Assembly: GCA_038869735.1 (NCBI GenBank)
Contig: JAWCQO010000001.1
Span: 106,967 to 170,966, forward strand
Length of the DNA stretch: 64,000 bases
Reading direction: 5' to 3'
Source of the DNA: Candidatus Anstonellales archaeon
GTDB lineage: Archaea > Micrarchaeota > Micrarchaeia > Anstonellales > CG1-02-47-40
The notes beneath the pieces are model-generated. The model worked only from the letters and a program-made list of their open reading frames with translations. It did no database searches and was not told the origin of the DNA. A program made the position numbers and the translations under genes. This document shows positions 23,864 through 31,520 of this stretch, piece after piece. Each line of letters opens with the position of its first letter. Positions within the stretch are counted from its first letter, which is position 1.

Positions 23864-25438
23864 CTACTCCTCCAATATAACTTGGGTTATATCTCGTCCA
23901 GTCATCCCAAGTTTTTTGAAATCTGTTTTGGAGAATATATTTATTATAGTTAAGTCGTCGATTCCCATATCTTTGAGAAGGGAAGTTATATTATTTCTTC
24001 CAAGGCCGTAGCGTTCAAGAAGGATAACAAATGAGATCACATCAAGATGGTTGTTTTTCTTTGAAAATAAAGAGACTATTTCTTCTATATGAACTGTGTC
24101 GAGGCCAAAAGACAGCAACTTCTTTTTTAATTCTCCTCTCTCAAATGAGACTACTTTAGCCATAAGCTCATCCCTCCGTTCCTCCTCTGAAAGAGCAGAA
24201 GAGAGATCCAAGAAAAGCTCTTGCAGAGGTTCTTCACCGTCAACGCGCTCCATTATAAATGTCTCTGAAAACTGCATTGTTGTCTGAAAAGCCATATTTA
24301 CTGCGCAGGACCCAAGCCCCAGCTTTGCAATCTCATCTCTCATAAAATCCGAAAAATTGAGAGTGTTTTGCAGATAGTTCAAAAAGCGCTCAAATTTCAC
24401 TCTAAAAATAAATGTGGTCCCAACGTTTGAGAAGATTGCTTCTGAGATATCTGTAGGATTTTGTGAAGCAACAATAAGCCCAAACTGGTATTTTCTTCCT
24501 TCCCGGACAATCATAACTGCATCTGAATTATCGTCCTTTGCAATTTTCCATGCTTCATCAAGCACAACCAAAAGACGCAGGCCAGCCGTTGAGCTCCAAC
24601 CTGACTCACGCATCTTTTCCTTTATGAACTGGAGCATAGATAGAGCAGCTAAGCCTCTGAAGACTTCATCAGGGAGTCCAGATAGGTCCAAATCTACAAG
24701 ACCAGCATTTAAAAGTTGCTCTAAGTTAACGGTTGATTGTTGTGCAAAATAATCTTCGCCTTCGCGAGTAAACTGCTTTATTCGATAGATTGCATTTTCA
24801 AGTTCTGCCGGAAATTCGTATGTTCCTGCTGCAAGCTGATCTTCAAGGATGTGTTGTACATCCCGCAATGTTGGCGGTTGAAGTGGGCGACCTGCACGGT
24901 CACGCTGGACTTTTCTATCAAGCTTAAATCCAGCCTCAACATAAGCTTTTTCTATGGCATTTTCGGTAAGTCTTTTTTGTTCAGGGTAATGACTTATGTC
25001 TGTGAGTATCTCCAACGTTCGGATAATCTGTTTTATCCTATCATTTGGTTTCATTCCGCCCAAATCAAGGAGATTTATATAAGAGCCCTTGCCAAGTGAA
25101 ATTACAATGCCGCCTGTTTGTTTTACCCACTCCTTGTATTCTCCTGCCCAGTCAATTATAAACGCATTGGTTCCCCAGACAAAGCTGGCTCGAGTTAGAA
25201 AAGTTTTTACAAAATAGCTTTTTCCAGAGCCGGTTATTCCAACCACACAGATATGTGGATTAGTGATTCGCTGGAATGTCCAATAAAAAGGAACGTGAAA
25301 AATCTTTGTTCTTCCTATATAAATGGAATTTGTGGGGTCTGCCATGAGGTAATCCTCTGGCGGCTCTGGCGGCCTGACAAAAAAATTGCGCCTAGCTACA
25401 TCGCGATTAAAGACGTGAGATAGTTTTAGCCTTCCCAT
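23864..25438 (-). CDS. VirB4/HerA-like secretion or conjugation ATPase
   Basis: 524 residues. Walker A GITGSGKS (67-74), Walker B LLVVLDEAW (about 289-297) and the sensor-like ASQNP (about 324-328) mark a VirB4/TraC/HerA-FtsK superfamily ATPase. FIIDWAGEY after Walker A is typical of the VirB4/HerA branch. A C-terminal ~130-residue helical extension (VVSFERGELKKK... to VILEE) is less familiar. The usual VirB4 N-terminal domain is missing here and seems to be encoded by the gene just upstream (25449-26258). ATG at 25438 is preceded by AAGGTGG; a GTG three codons upstream is weaker. Confidence 0.85.
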   Translation of the reverse strand: MGRLKLSHVFNRDVARRNFFVRPPEPPEDYLMADPTNSIYIGRTKIFHVPFYWTFQRITNPHICVVGITGSGKSYFVKTFLTRASFVWGTNAFIIDWAGEYKEWVKQTGGIVISLGKGSYINLLDLGGMKPNDRIKQIIRTLEILTDISHYPEQKRLTENAIEKAYVEAGFKLDRKVQRDRAGRPLQPPTLRDVQHILEDQLAAGTYEFPAELENAIYRIKQFTREGEDYFAQQSTVNLEQLLNAGLVDLDLSGLPDEVFRGLAALSMLQFIKEKMRESGWSSTAGLRLLVVLDEAWKIAKDDNSDAVMIVREGRKYQFGLIVASQNPTDISEAIFSNVGTTFIFRVKFERFLNYLQNTLNFSDFMRDEIAKLGLGSCAVNMAFQTTMQFSETFIMERVDGEEPLQELFLDLSSALSEEERRDELMAKVVSFERGELKKKLLSFGLDTVHIEEIVSLFSKKNNHLDVISFVILLERYGLGRNNITSLLKDMGIDDLTIINIFSKTDFKKLGMTGRDITQVILEE

Positions 25439-25448
25439 TTTTACCACC

Positions 25449-26258
25449 TTATGAGAGGCGAGCCTCGAGCTCCTTTTCGTTGGGAGGTATCATGTACTCC
25501 CAATCAAAACATGTTTTCATTTCCTCTCCGGTTAGAACGATTACATCAACGTTTAGTGCGTTTGACACCGTAGCTCTTATTTCGTTTGCCTGAGATTTTA
25601 CTGCAGCAAGTGCCGCTTCCTTTGAGACACCGGTTGCTGTTGTCATTACATAAGCTACGCACCCCATTGGCTTAATACCGCGTGTGAGTTTTGCTATTTG
25701 GTTTTCCCACATCGCAACTTCGCGCTCGTAGCGGTCTATTTTGAGGATGTCAGGCTCAGGTTTGTCGCGTTCTCTGGAGAGTCTAAGCTGAGCCTCTGCA
25801 TATTTCGTCTCCATTTTTTCGCGGAATTCGTTTAAATCTTTTAGATAGATAAGAAGGCAGAATTTGGTAACAAACCGCACTGAGGATATTGCCCGCTCAA
25901 AATATTCTGAGTAAATTATGTTTTCTTCAGGTGTTTTGTCTGTTGTTGACTCGTAGATCCTGACTCCCAAGAACATGGATGCATAGTAAGTTGAGCCGAC
26001 TTTTTTTAAGATAGCATCCTGCTCTGGTGGGATTTCATAGCCTGTATCAGTTATCTGTACTATCCTTGCACCACTAGTCAAGAAAGGGAATAGAACGTAG
26101 CCATACTTGTAGAAAGCTATTGCACCTACCGCACCTAGACCGGCAAATATGCCTCCTATGAGGGAAAGAGGCCCTCCGCCTCCTGTGAATGCGCCTATAA
26201 CTCCAAGCAATCCTATTAAAGCAGAACCGTATCCCATCTGCTTTGTATCAACTATCAT
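25449..26258 (-). CDS. Membrane-anchored VirB4 N-domain-like protein
   Basis: 269 residues: two Gly-rich membrane helices at the N terminus (about 10-55), then a soluble alpha/beta domain. The soluble part (YYASMFLGVRIYES..., a long charged coiled coil about 145-200, then MGCVAYVMTTATGVSKEAALAAV and NVDVIVLTGEEM) has the order of the N-terminal TraC/VirB4 domain that precedes the ATPase core in conjugation systems. It lies 10 bases before the ATPase gene, so VirB4 looks split with an added membrane anchor. ATG at 26258 with GGGGATC upstream. The homology call is my reading of pattern, not a database result. Confidence 0.65.
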   Translation of the reverse strand: MIVDTKQMGYGSALIGLLGVIGAFTGGGGPLSLIGGIFAGLGAVGAIAFYKYGYVLFPFLTSGARIVQITDTGYEIPPEQDAILKKVGSTYYASMFLGVRIYESTTDKTPEENIIYSEYFERAISSVRFVTKFCLLIYLKDLNEFREKMETKYAEAQLRLSRERDKPEPDILKIDRYEREVAMWENQIAKLTRGIKPMGCVAYVMTTATGVSKEAALAAVKSQANEIRATVSNALNVDVIVLTGEEMKTCFDWEYMIPPNEKELEARLS

Positions 26259-26293
26259 ACTGATCCCCTTCAAAACTTACAAAGAGGCTATTT

Positions 26294-28012
26294 TTAAAGT
26301 TTATTAAGAGGGGAAAGATTTTTTGGGTTTGCCTCTCTTAAAAAAAGCCAGATAAAAAGACCAGAAAGAGACACCGCAGATAAGAGCGATAGGTACAGCA
26401 CAAGCCTTCCAAGTTGATGGAGAGGGTTGTCTGTATTGTAGTTATCCCAGGCTAAGCGCTTATCTTTCCACCCCACAGGATAGAAATAGAAGACATGTAG
26501 ATAGTCAATTGCAAGAAGCGAATAAGGTTCTAATCTTGCTGTTCCAACGTAAATGCGGTAATAGGGCGTCTCTTCCTTTTTTATCTCTCTAACAAGAGCA
26601 AGGTTGCTTTTTAAGCTGTTTATTTCTTTTTCATAGAGAGTTTTATCGGCCTTGCTTTCTCCCCATCCACAATCTCCCGGTACGCACTCTATAAGAACCA
26701 TTTTTGCAAGTACATAATTATTTGGGTCGCGAAGCTGGGGAAAATAATTAAGCTCTGCTGTCTCAAGATAGTGACGATCCATCAGAGCCCATGCTATTTT
26801 TCCTCTGTATATACGAGTATCTGCAATATAAAGAGTATTTTGAGGGGAATGCTTTTCAATTTCTTCTCTAAGTTCTAGTGTCGGATGCGACCTTTCATAA
26901 TTAAGCACTATTACGTAAACGGAAAAGATCACAATCAAAAGAGAGATGGAGGGGAGAACTAGCGGCGATTTGATAAACCGAGAAATGGCACGCTCAGAAG
27001 CTAACACTGCTTCGGAGGCAAAAAAGGAAAGAAGCGGAGCAAAAACCGTAAAATTTTTTGGAAGGCCGGTCGACGCCAGAAGAAATATGAAGGGAAAAAC
27101 AAAGCAAGAAGCCAAAAGCATGTGAAAATGAGTTGGCCTACGGATGAGCAATACTCCGAGACCTATAGTTCCTGCTAATAGGATTGCAGGGTCGTATTTG
27201 AAGAGGTGTTCAATGACTACTCTTGAAAAGTGCTCTGGTAAAACCCCAATGTCAAACTCCGGCATGCCAAGGCCCTCATAGATACCCGGGTCAAGTCGAA
27301 AGAATCTTGTAAAGATTATATCCATTTGTCCCTTCTCGTTGAACAGAAGAAAGTTGTATATTAGGAGAGGGGATATTAGGAGAATTAACAAAATCGCAGA
27401 TAGAATCATATTTTTTGGTTCAAGAGCGAAGGTCTGGTTTTGGACTTTGCTTTTGTATATCCGCCAAACTAGAAAAGCTGCAGATACAAAACCAAATGCT
27501 AGCGCATATGACTTTATCAGAGTAGCAATTCCCAGAGTTAGAGATGAAAGAAAAAGATATTTGGGTTCTGTGGTTTTTATCAGCTTCACGGAGAAATAGA
27601 GGAAAAGCAGGATGAAAAAACTGCATGTAAGTCCCATATCGCCTATTGTATACGAAATATGAAACCCTGAAAATGAGAGAAAGAGCGATGAAAGAATGGC
27701 CTGAGTGGGGGATGAAAACTCCTTTATTAAAAGATAGAGAAGTGGGATTGATAGAAGGCCGTATACCAATGAAAGAAATCTGGAAGAAAGAATGGAAAGC
27801 CCAAAAATTTTATAGACCAAGTCGGCCATATAAAAATAAAGCGGTGATTGGTCAATTGTAGAGATGTGATCGGAATTAAAGAAATTGTAAGGACGCACAG
27901 TATAGAGATTTTCGTCCCACCAAGGCTCAGTAGTATAAAGTGTATAAAGGCGAAGGCCAAGGGAGAGAACGAAGGCAAGAAAAAAGATGAAATAGTGAAC
28001 GTTTCCTTTCAT
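26294..28012 (-). CDS. GT39/ArnT-like polytopic glycosyltransferase
   Basis: 572 residues, about 11-12 membrane helices, GT-C fold. The first outer loop has EPWWDEN, the acidic motif that binds the donor phosphate in ArnT/PMT-type enzymes. Such enzymes move a sugar from a polyprenyl-phosphate carrier to a lipid or protein on the outer face. The ATG at 28012 was chosen because the open frame further upstream runs through tRNA-Phe (28072-28145). A C-terminal membrane helix is followed by a short basic tail. It is separated by 35 bases from the VirB4-like operon and may precede it on the same transcript. Confidence 0.82.
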   Translation of the reverse strand: MKGNVHYFIFFLAFVLSLGLRLYTLYTTEPWWDENLYTVRPYNFFNSDHISTIDQSPLYFYMADLVYKIFGLSILSSRFLSLVYGLLSIPLLYLLIKEFSSPTQAILSSLFLSFSGFHISYTIGDMGLTCSFFILLFLYFSVKLIKTTEPKYLFLSSLTLGIATLIKSYALAFGFVSAAFLVWRIYKSKVQNQTFALEPKNMILSAILLILLISPLLIYNFLLFNEKGQMDIIFTRFFRLDPGIYEGLGMPEFDIGVLPEHFSRVVIEHLFKYDPAILLAGTIGLGVLLIRRPTHFHMLLASCFVFPFIFLLASTGLPKNFTVFAPLLSFFASEAVLASERAISRFIKSPLVLPSISLLIVIFSVYVIVLNYERSHPTLELREEIEKHSPQNTLYIADTRIYRGKIAWALMDRHYLETAELNYFPQLRDPNNYVLAKMVLIECVPGDCGWGESKADKTLYEKEINSLKSNLALVREIKKEETPYYRIYVGTARLEPYSLLAIDYLHVFYFYPVGWKDKRLAWDNYNTDNPLHQLGRLVLYLSLLSAVSLSGLFIWLFLREANPKNLSPLNKL

Positions 28013-28071
28013 TGGAAAATGATTGGTAAGCAAGATTATTAAAAGTAGTTTGAGAAAAGCAAAGATGTTCT

Positions 28072-28145
28072 GCCGCGTTAGCTCAGCCTGGGAGAGCATT
28101 CGGCTGAAGACCGAAGTGTCGCTGGTTCAAATCCGGCACGCGGCA
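28072..28145 (+). tRNA. tRNA-Phe (GAA)
   Basis: GCCGCGT/ACGCGGC acceptor stem, anticodon stem TTCGG/CCGAA around CTGAAGA (anticodon GAA), T-arm GCTGG TTCAAAT CCGGC. No intron. CCA is not encoded. The sequence ATTATTAAAA about 32 bases upstream may be its TATA box. Confidence 0.96.
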
Positions 28146-28194
28146 TATCAAACAATTAGGCATATTAAATTAGGAGTTTGTCTGCTCTTGCAAA

Positions 28195-28205
28195 GGTATA
28201 AATAG
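28195..28205 (+). promoter_or_regulatory. TATA box of tRNA-Gly (GCC)
   Basis: GGTATAAATAG, centred about 32 bases before the tRNA; slightly longer than usual spacing. Confidence 0.5.
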
Positions 28206-28232
28206 AATTTTGATGTTAGAAAATCAAAAAAA

Positions 28233-28306
28233 GCGACTATAGTCTAGCCTGGTTAGGACACGAGATTGCCAATCTCGAGAGCCGGGTTCAAATCCCGGTG
28301 GTCGCA
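28233..28306 (+). tRNA. tRNA-Gly (GCC)
   Basis: GCGACTA/TGGTCGC acceptor stem with one G:U pair, anticodon stem CGAGA/TCTCG around TTGCCAA (GCC), T-arm CCGGG TTCAAAT CCCGG. No intron. Discriminator A at 28306. Confidence 0.96.
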
Positions 28307-28341
28307 TAGATGCACATAAATGCGTTATAGTTTATGAAGGT

Positions 28342-28415
28342 GCGACTGTCGTTCAACCTGGTTAGGATGCGAGCCTTCCAAGCTCATGATCCGGGTTCAA
28401 ATCCCGGCAGTCGCA
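28342..28415 (+). tRNA. tRNA-Gly (TCC)
   Basis: GCGACTG/CAGTCGC acceptor stem, loop CTTCCAA with anticodon TCC, T-arm CCGGG TTCAAAT CCCGG. The outermost anticodon-stem position is a C:A mismatch (27:43), leaving four pairs. No intron. ATAAAT about 25 bases upstream is a likely TATA. Confidence 0.93.
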
Positions 28416-28472
28416 TTTAATCTTTGCGGCTATTTTATTAGATTGATAATGTTGGTTTGCTAGGTTGGTTTG

Positions 28473-29570
28473 TTAGGCGGAAGCAAGAAAATAGGCGCAA
28501 GAAAAGGTGTCTCCAAGACCAACAGTTATGGCTGGATGTGAGATTTTAAGCGACGTCGCTTTTTGTGCGTATTTAAAGAGAGCTGTCCAAGTTGGGTTTT
28601 TGCCATATTTTGCTTTGTATGAGCAAACGATTCTTGCAAAAAGAAGAGCCAAATCGTCTCCCTGTTCTTTTGGAAATGTAAAGGAGGTAAACGGGGTGTG
28701 ATAAAGAATTTTTACAACGCTTTTTGGAAGTTTATTTATTGCTCCGATACCGTGTGTGTATGTAAGCTGAAAAAGCTCTTCATCGTTTAAACCCACGCAA
28801 TAAGCAAAAGGAAAAGCATACTTTTTTATTACTTCCATAACGGTTTTTTTCTGAAAGTCTCCAAGTTCAATGAAGATTTTGAGTTTCTTGTTTTTGGCTT
28901 TTAGAGATTTAAGAAAATTGCATGCCTCCATCGCTTCATGTGCAGAGCTCATAAGGTGAAACCCTCCAACAAAAAGGTGTGAAAAATGTTGAGCTCCTGT
29001 GTGTAGGCTTTTTGAAGAAATAATAGGACAAGGGTCATAAGAGAAAATTATGCGATTTCTGACATCTGGACGCACGCAATATTCGAGAATGTAATGAATT
29101 GGAAACCTTTGAAGCTGGTTTTTTAGCTTATCTGCACGCACTGCCGATTTGCCACAAAGAGCATATATGAGTTTGGGATTAGAAAAAAAAGAAAAAAGGT
29201 GTTTGCTTGAACATGCGCAGATTATGTTGCATCTTGTTCCCAGAGAAGATGCAAGCTCAGCGGCCTGACCTGCTTGTCCCCCTATTTTAAGTGTTGGGTT
29301 GGGAAAGGCGTTTTGAAGACATAAAAGCTCTCGTTTTCCTATTTTTACCTCTCTCTGGATGCCTGACCTAATATCAAGAGAGAGGCGAGTATTTTTCTTG
29401 ACAAAGGGCAGGTTTAGTATTTTGCTTGTGCTGGTATGCAATATTGCATCTAAGCAGACATTAAAGGCAAAGAAAGAGTTTTTGGGAAATGCTGCCTTTG
29501 CGCATGCTACGGCTTCAACAAATTGTTGCATAGAAAAACGAACGCAGGGGTATTTTAAATAAATTCGCAT
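28473..29570 (-). CDS. ADP-dependent phosphofructokinase/glucokinase
   Basis: 365 residues of the ADP-PFK/GK family (ribokinase fold), which phosphorylates fructose-6-phosphate or glucose with ADP in the modified Embden-Meyerhof pathway. Visible marks: NVCLDAI near the N terminus, the family segment GGFHLMSS, IELGDFQKK, and the C-terminal catalytic GLGDTFS with the general-base Asp. It is shorter than usual (about 450), with trimmed loops. The ATG at 29570 was chosen since upstream frame runs into tRNA-Gly (CCC). Substrate preference (glucose or F6P) cannot be told by eye. Confidence 0.87.
   Translation of the reverse strand: MRIYLKYPCVRFSMQQFVEAVACAKAAFPKNSFFAFNVCLDAILHTSTSKILNLPFVKKNTRLSLDIRSGIQREVKIGKRELLCLQNAFPNPTLKIGGQAGQAAELASSLGTRCNIICACSSKHLFSFFSNPKLIYALCGKSAVRADKLKNQLQRFPIHYILEYCVRPDVRNRIIFSYDPCPIISSKSLHTGAQHFSHLFVGGFHLMSSAHEAMEACNFLKSLKAKNKKLKIFIELGDFQKKTVMEVIKKYAFPFAYCVGLNDEELFQLTYTHGIGAINKLPKSVVKILYHTPFTSFTFPKEQGDDLALLFARIVCSYKAKYGKNPTWTALFKYAQKATSLKISHPAITVGLGDTFSCAYFLASA
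29552..29565 (+). promoter_or_regulatory. TATA box of tRNA-Gly (CCC), inside the kinase gene
   Basis: ATTTTAAATAAATT centred about 29 bases before the tRNA. It lies within the first codons of the divergent ADP-dependent kinase gene, so promoter and coding sequence overlap. Confidence 0.5.
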
Positions 29571-29587
29571 ATAATCACTTTGATAGT

Positions 29588-29730
29588 GCATCCGTAGTCT
29601 AGCCTGGTAGGATCCGAGCTTCCCAAGAAACTCCGACAAAAACAAATAGTATGGATAGTTTGGGTTTTCGGAAGAAGCTTGAGACCCGGGTTCAAATGGA
29701 GTAAATTCTCCGGAAATCCCGGCGGATGCA
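29588..29730 (+). tRNA. tRNA-Gly (CCC) with two introns
   Basis: GCATCCG/CGGATGC acceptor stem. The anticodon stem CGAGC/GCTTG is interrupted after A37: an intron of about 50 bases at 29626-29675 lies at the canonical 37/38 site, with CTTCC pairing to GGAAG next to it. The anticodon is CCC (29622-29624). A second insert of about 20 bases (near 29697-29716) interrupts the T-loop TTCAAAT between CCGGG and CCCGG; it folds as GGAG/CTCC (29698-29701 with 29708-29711). Spliced, the tRNA is a normal glycine tRNA, completing the set of three Gly isoacceptors within 1.5 kb. Confidence 0.9.
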
Positions 29731-29750
29731 CTTTATTACGGAGATGTTCT

Positions 29751-31520
29751 ATGAAAATTAAGGATTTAGTAACCCTGTTTTTTCTCTTTCTTCTGCTTTA
29801 TCCACATTGCCCGGAGGGTTCGTCGCGAGTTATTGTCCCTGCTGTTTTGGGGGATTCGGAGAAAGGAGGGCTTGCCGAATTCACGGTGCAAATCAAGAAT
29901 GGAAGCGGGAAAGTTTATACTGCAGTAAGCCCAAAGGTAGATGTAACGGTTCAGCTGTCTGAAGAAATTGCAAGCTTTGTAGGTTTTAAATATCTGAATT
30001 TAAGCCAAGAGGAATGTGACGTCTTTTTCACAATTAAGGAAGAGGAGCTTGGAGCAAACTCAATAAATGGAATGTCTGGTGGTGCAGGAATGGCTCTTGG
30101 AGTTATAGCTGCTGCAACAAATAGGACTATCGGGAAGGGTATTGCAATAACAGGGACAATTGAGCCAGACGGTAGCATTGGTTCAGTGAGTGGGATTATT
30201 GAAAAAGCAGAGGCCGCACGGAGGGGGGGACTGGTGTACCTCATTGCCCCCAAGAGAAGTTTTTTTGAGACACTATTATTTAGTACCGTGAATACGAGTA
30301 TACGAATTATTGAAGCGGCTAATATAGATGAGGTAGTCCAGATAGCACTATTTGGAAAAATAGAGAAAAACGAGAGTAGGCTGAACGTAGAACGATTACC
30401 AGTAAACATCAGCGAAAACGATATAGGTAAGAGAAGGGATGCCGTCAAACTGCTTGCAAAGGAGATGCTGGTCGAGAATTTTGACGTCGAACTAAATGAG
30501 AAGACAAAAGAATATTTCAGGATAAGAAAAGAAAATGCGGAGACTCTCTTTGAAAAAGGTTATTATTACAGCTCTGCAAATGAGGCCTTTTTATTATGGA
30601 TCGACCTAGAGTTTCTAAAACTTCTTGAAGAAGGGAGGGACATTGCATGGAGTGCGACTCGTATTGAGGAGTGCTTATCCAAGCTTGAATCAAAGAGCAT
30701 CTCTCCAACTGAGGTTAACTGGGAGTTTTATGTGGGATCCAAACTTCGTGAGCGATGGAGCAAAAAAAAGATTTCTGACACATTAAATAAAACACCGCGA
30801 GTTTCAGAGGAAAGGGGCTATCTTTTGAGAGAGTCGCTTTACTCATTTGGATGGTGCAGAGTATCAAATAGGCTCGCTGATATGGCAATTAGCTATGAAC
30901 AAAGTAGTAGTAGAATAGACGAAAACAGCTTTAAGCAGATGGCAGCTGATAAGATTTATGTAGCAAAAAACCTAGTTGGAAAAGGAGGGATAGTAGATGA
31001 AGAAGCTCTATGGAGACTGGAAAATGCTGAAATACTTTATGAAGATGGAGAATACCTGGCATCCATTTTTGATTCTACTTATGTATATGCCATACACAGT
31101 GCACGTCTAGAAGCATTAAAGACTGCTCCTGAGGAACTTGAAAAGAAGGTGCTTGATTTTCTGAAATGGGAGTATAATGGAACATGGGCAGGTGCATACG
31201 CTTCTCATGGAAAATATCTCTACGAAGCGGACAATAAGGCAAACCTTATTATTGCTTATTACTCTCTTAGGTTTGCATCTGAGCTTGAGAAAGCTACCAA
31301 TGAGATTGAGAGAAAAATTTTGGACTTGAAAAAAGAAAATTTGAAAAATAAAAATGATAGGCTAGAGGTAGAAGAAAAGAGGGAGGGGGTAGAACAAAGT
31401 TTTTATAGCAAAATGCGCGAAGTCCTGATTATAGGTGCCGTTTTGGCTTTAGCGGCATTGTTGGTCATGTTCCTTCTGTTAAGATTCAGAAAGAGGAAAA
31501 AAGGGAAGAGAAAGATTTAG
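29751..31520 (+). CDS. Exported, membrane-anchored Lon-like (S16) serine protease
   Basis: 589 residues: signal peptide (about 1-24), Lon-type proteolytic domain (about 40-220), a long helical region (about 240-540) and a C-terminal membrane helix with a basic tail (RKRKKGKRK). The Ser-Lys dyad of Lon is present: Ser109 in NGMSGGAGMA and Lys152 in SGIIEKAEAA. No AAA+ domain is attached, so this is an ATP-independent protease acting outside the membrane, like the predicted archaeal serine proteases of COG1750. ATG at 29751 has GGAGAT 5 bases upstream; the upstream open frame lies in the tRNA. Its stop overlaps aRF1 by four bases. Confidence 0.87.
   Translation: MKIKDLVTLFFLFLLLYPHCPEGSSRVIVPAVLGDSEKGGLAEFTVQIKNGSGKVYTAVSPKVDVTVQLSEEIASFVGFKYLNLSQEECDVFFTIKEEELGANSINGMSGGAGMALGVIAAATNRTIGKGIAITGTIEPDGSIGSVSGIIEKAEAARRGGLVYLIAPKRSFFETLLFSTVNTSIRIIEAANIDEVVQIALFGKIEKNESRLNVERLPVNISENDIGKRRDAVKLLAKEMLVENFDVELNEKTKEYFRIRKENAETLFEKGYYYSSANEAFLLWIDLEFLKLLEEGRDIAWSATRIEECLSKLESKSISPTEVNWEFYVGSKLRERWSKKKISDTLNKTPRVSEERGYLLRESLYSFGWCRVSNRLADMAISYEQSSSRIDENSFKQMAADKIYVAKNLVGKGGIVDEEALWRLENAEILYEDGEYLASIFDSTYVYAIHSARLEALKTAPEELEKKVLDFLKWEYNGTWAGAYASHGKYLYEADNKANLIIAYYSLRFASELEKATNEIERKILDLKKENLKNKNDRLEVEEKREGVEQSFYSKMREVLIIGAVLALAALLVMFLLLRFRKRKKGKRKI

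Noticed and set aside
20049..28012. Integrated conjugative element or plasmid around the VirB4-like gene
   Set aside because: No relaxase, integrase, att repeat or change in base composition; tRNA-Phe lies next to the region but no duplicate of its 3' end was seen.
28013..28099. Longer N terminus for the GT39-like protein
   Set aside because: It would overlap tRNA-Phe; the ATG at 28012 gives a proper first membrane helix.
29571..29750. Open frames on both strands through the tRNA-Gly(CCC) gene
   Set aside because: They are extensions of the flanking genes; the tRNA with two introns explains the sequence.
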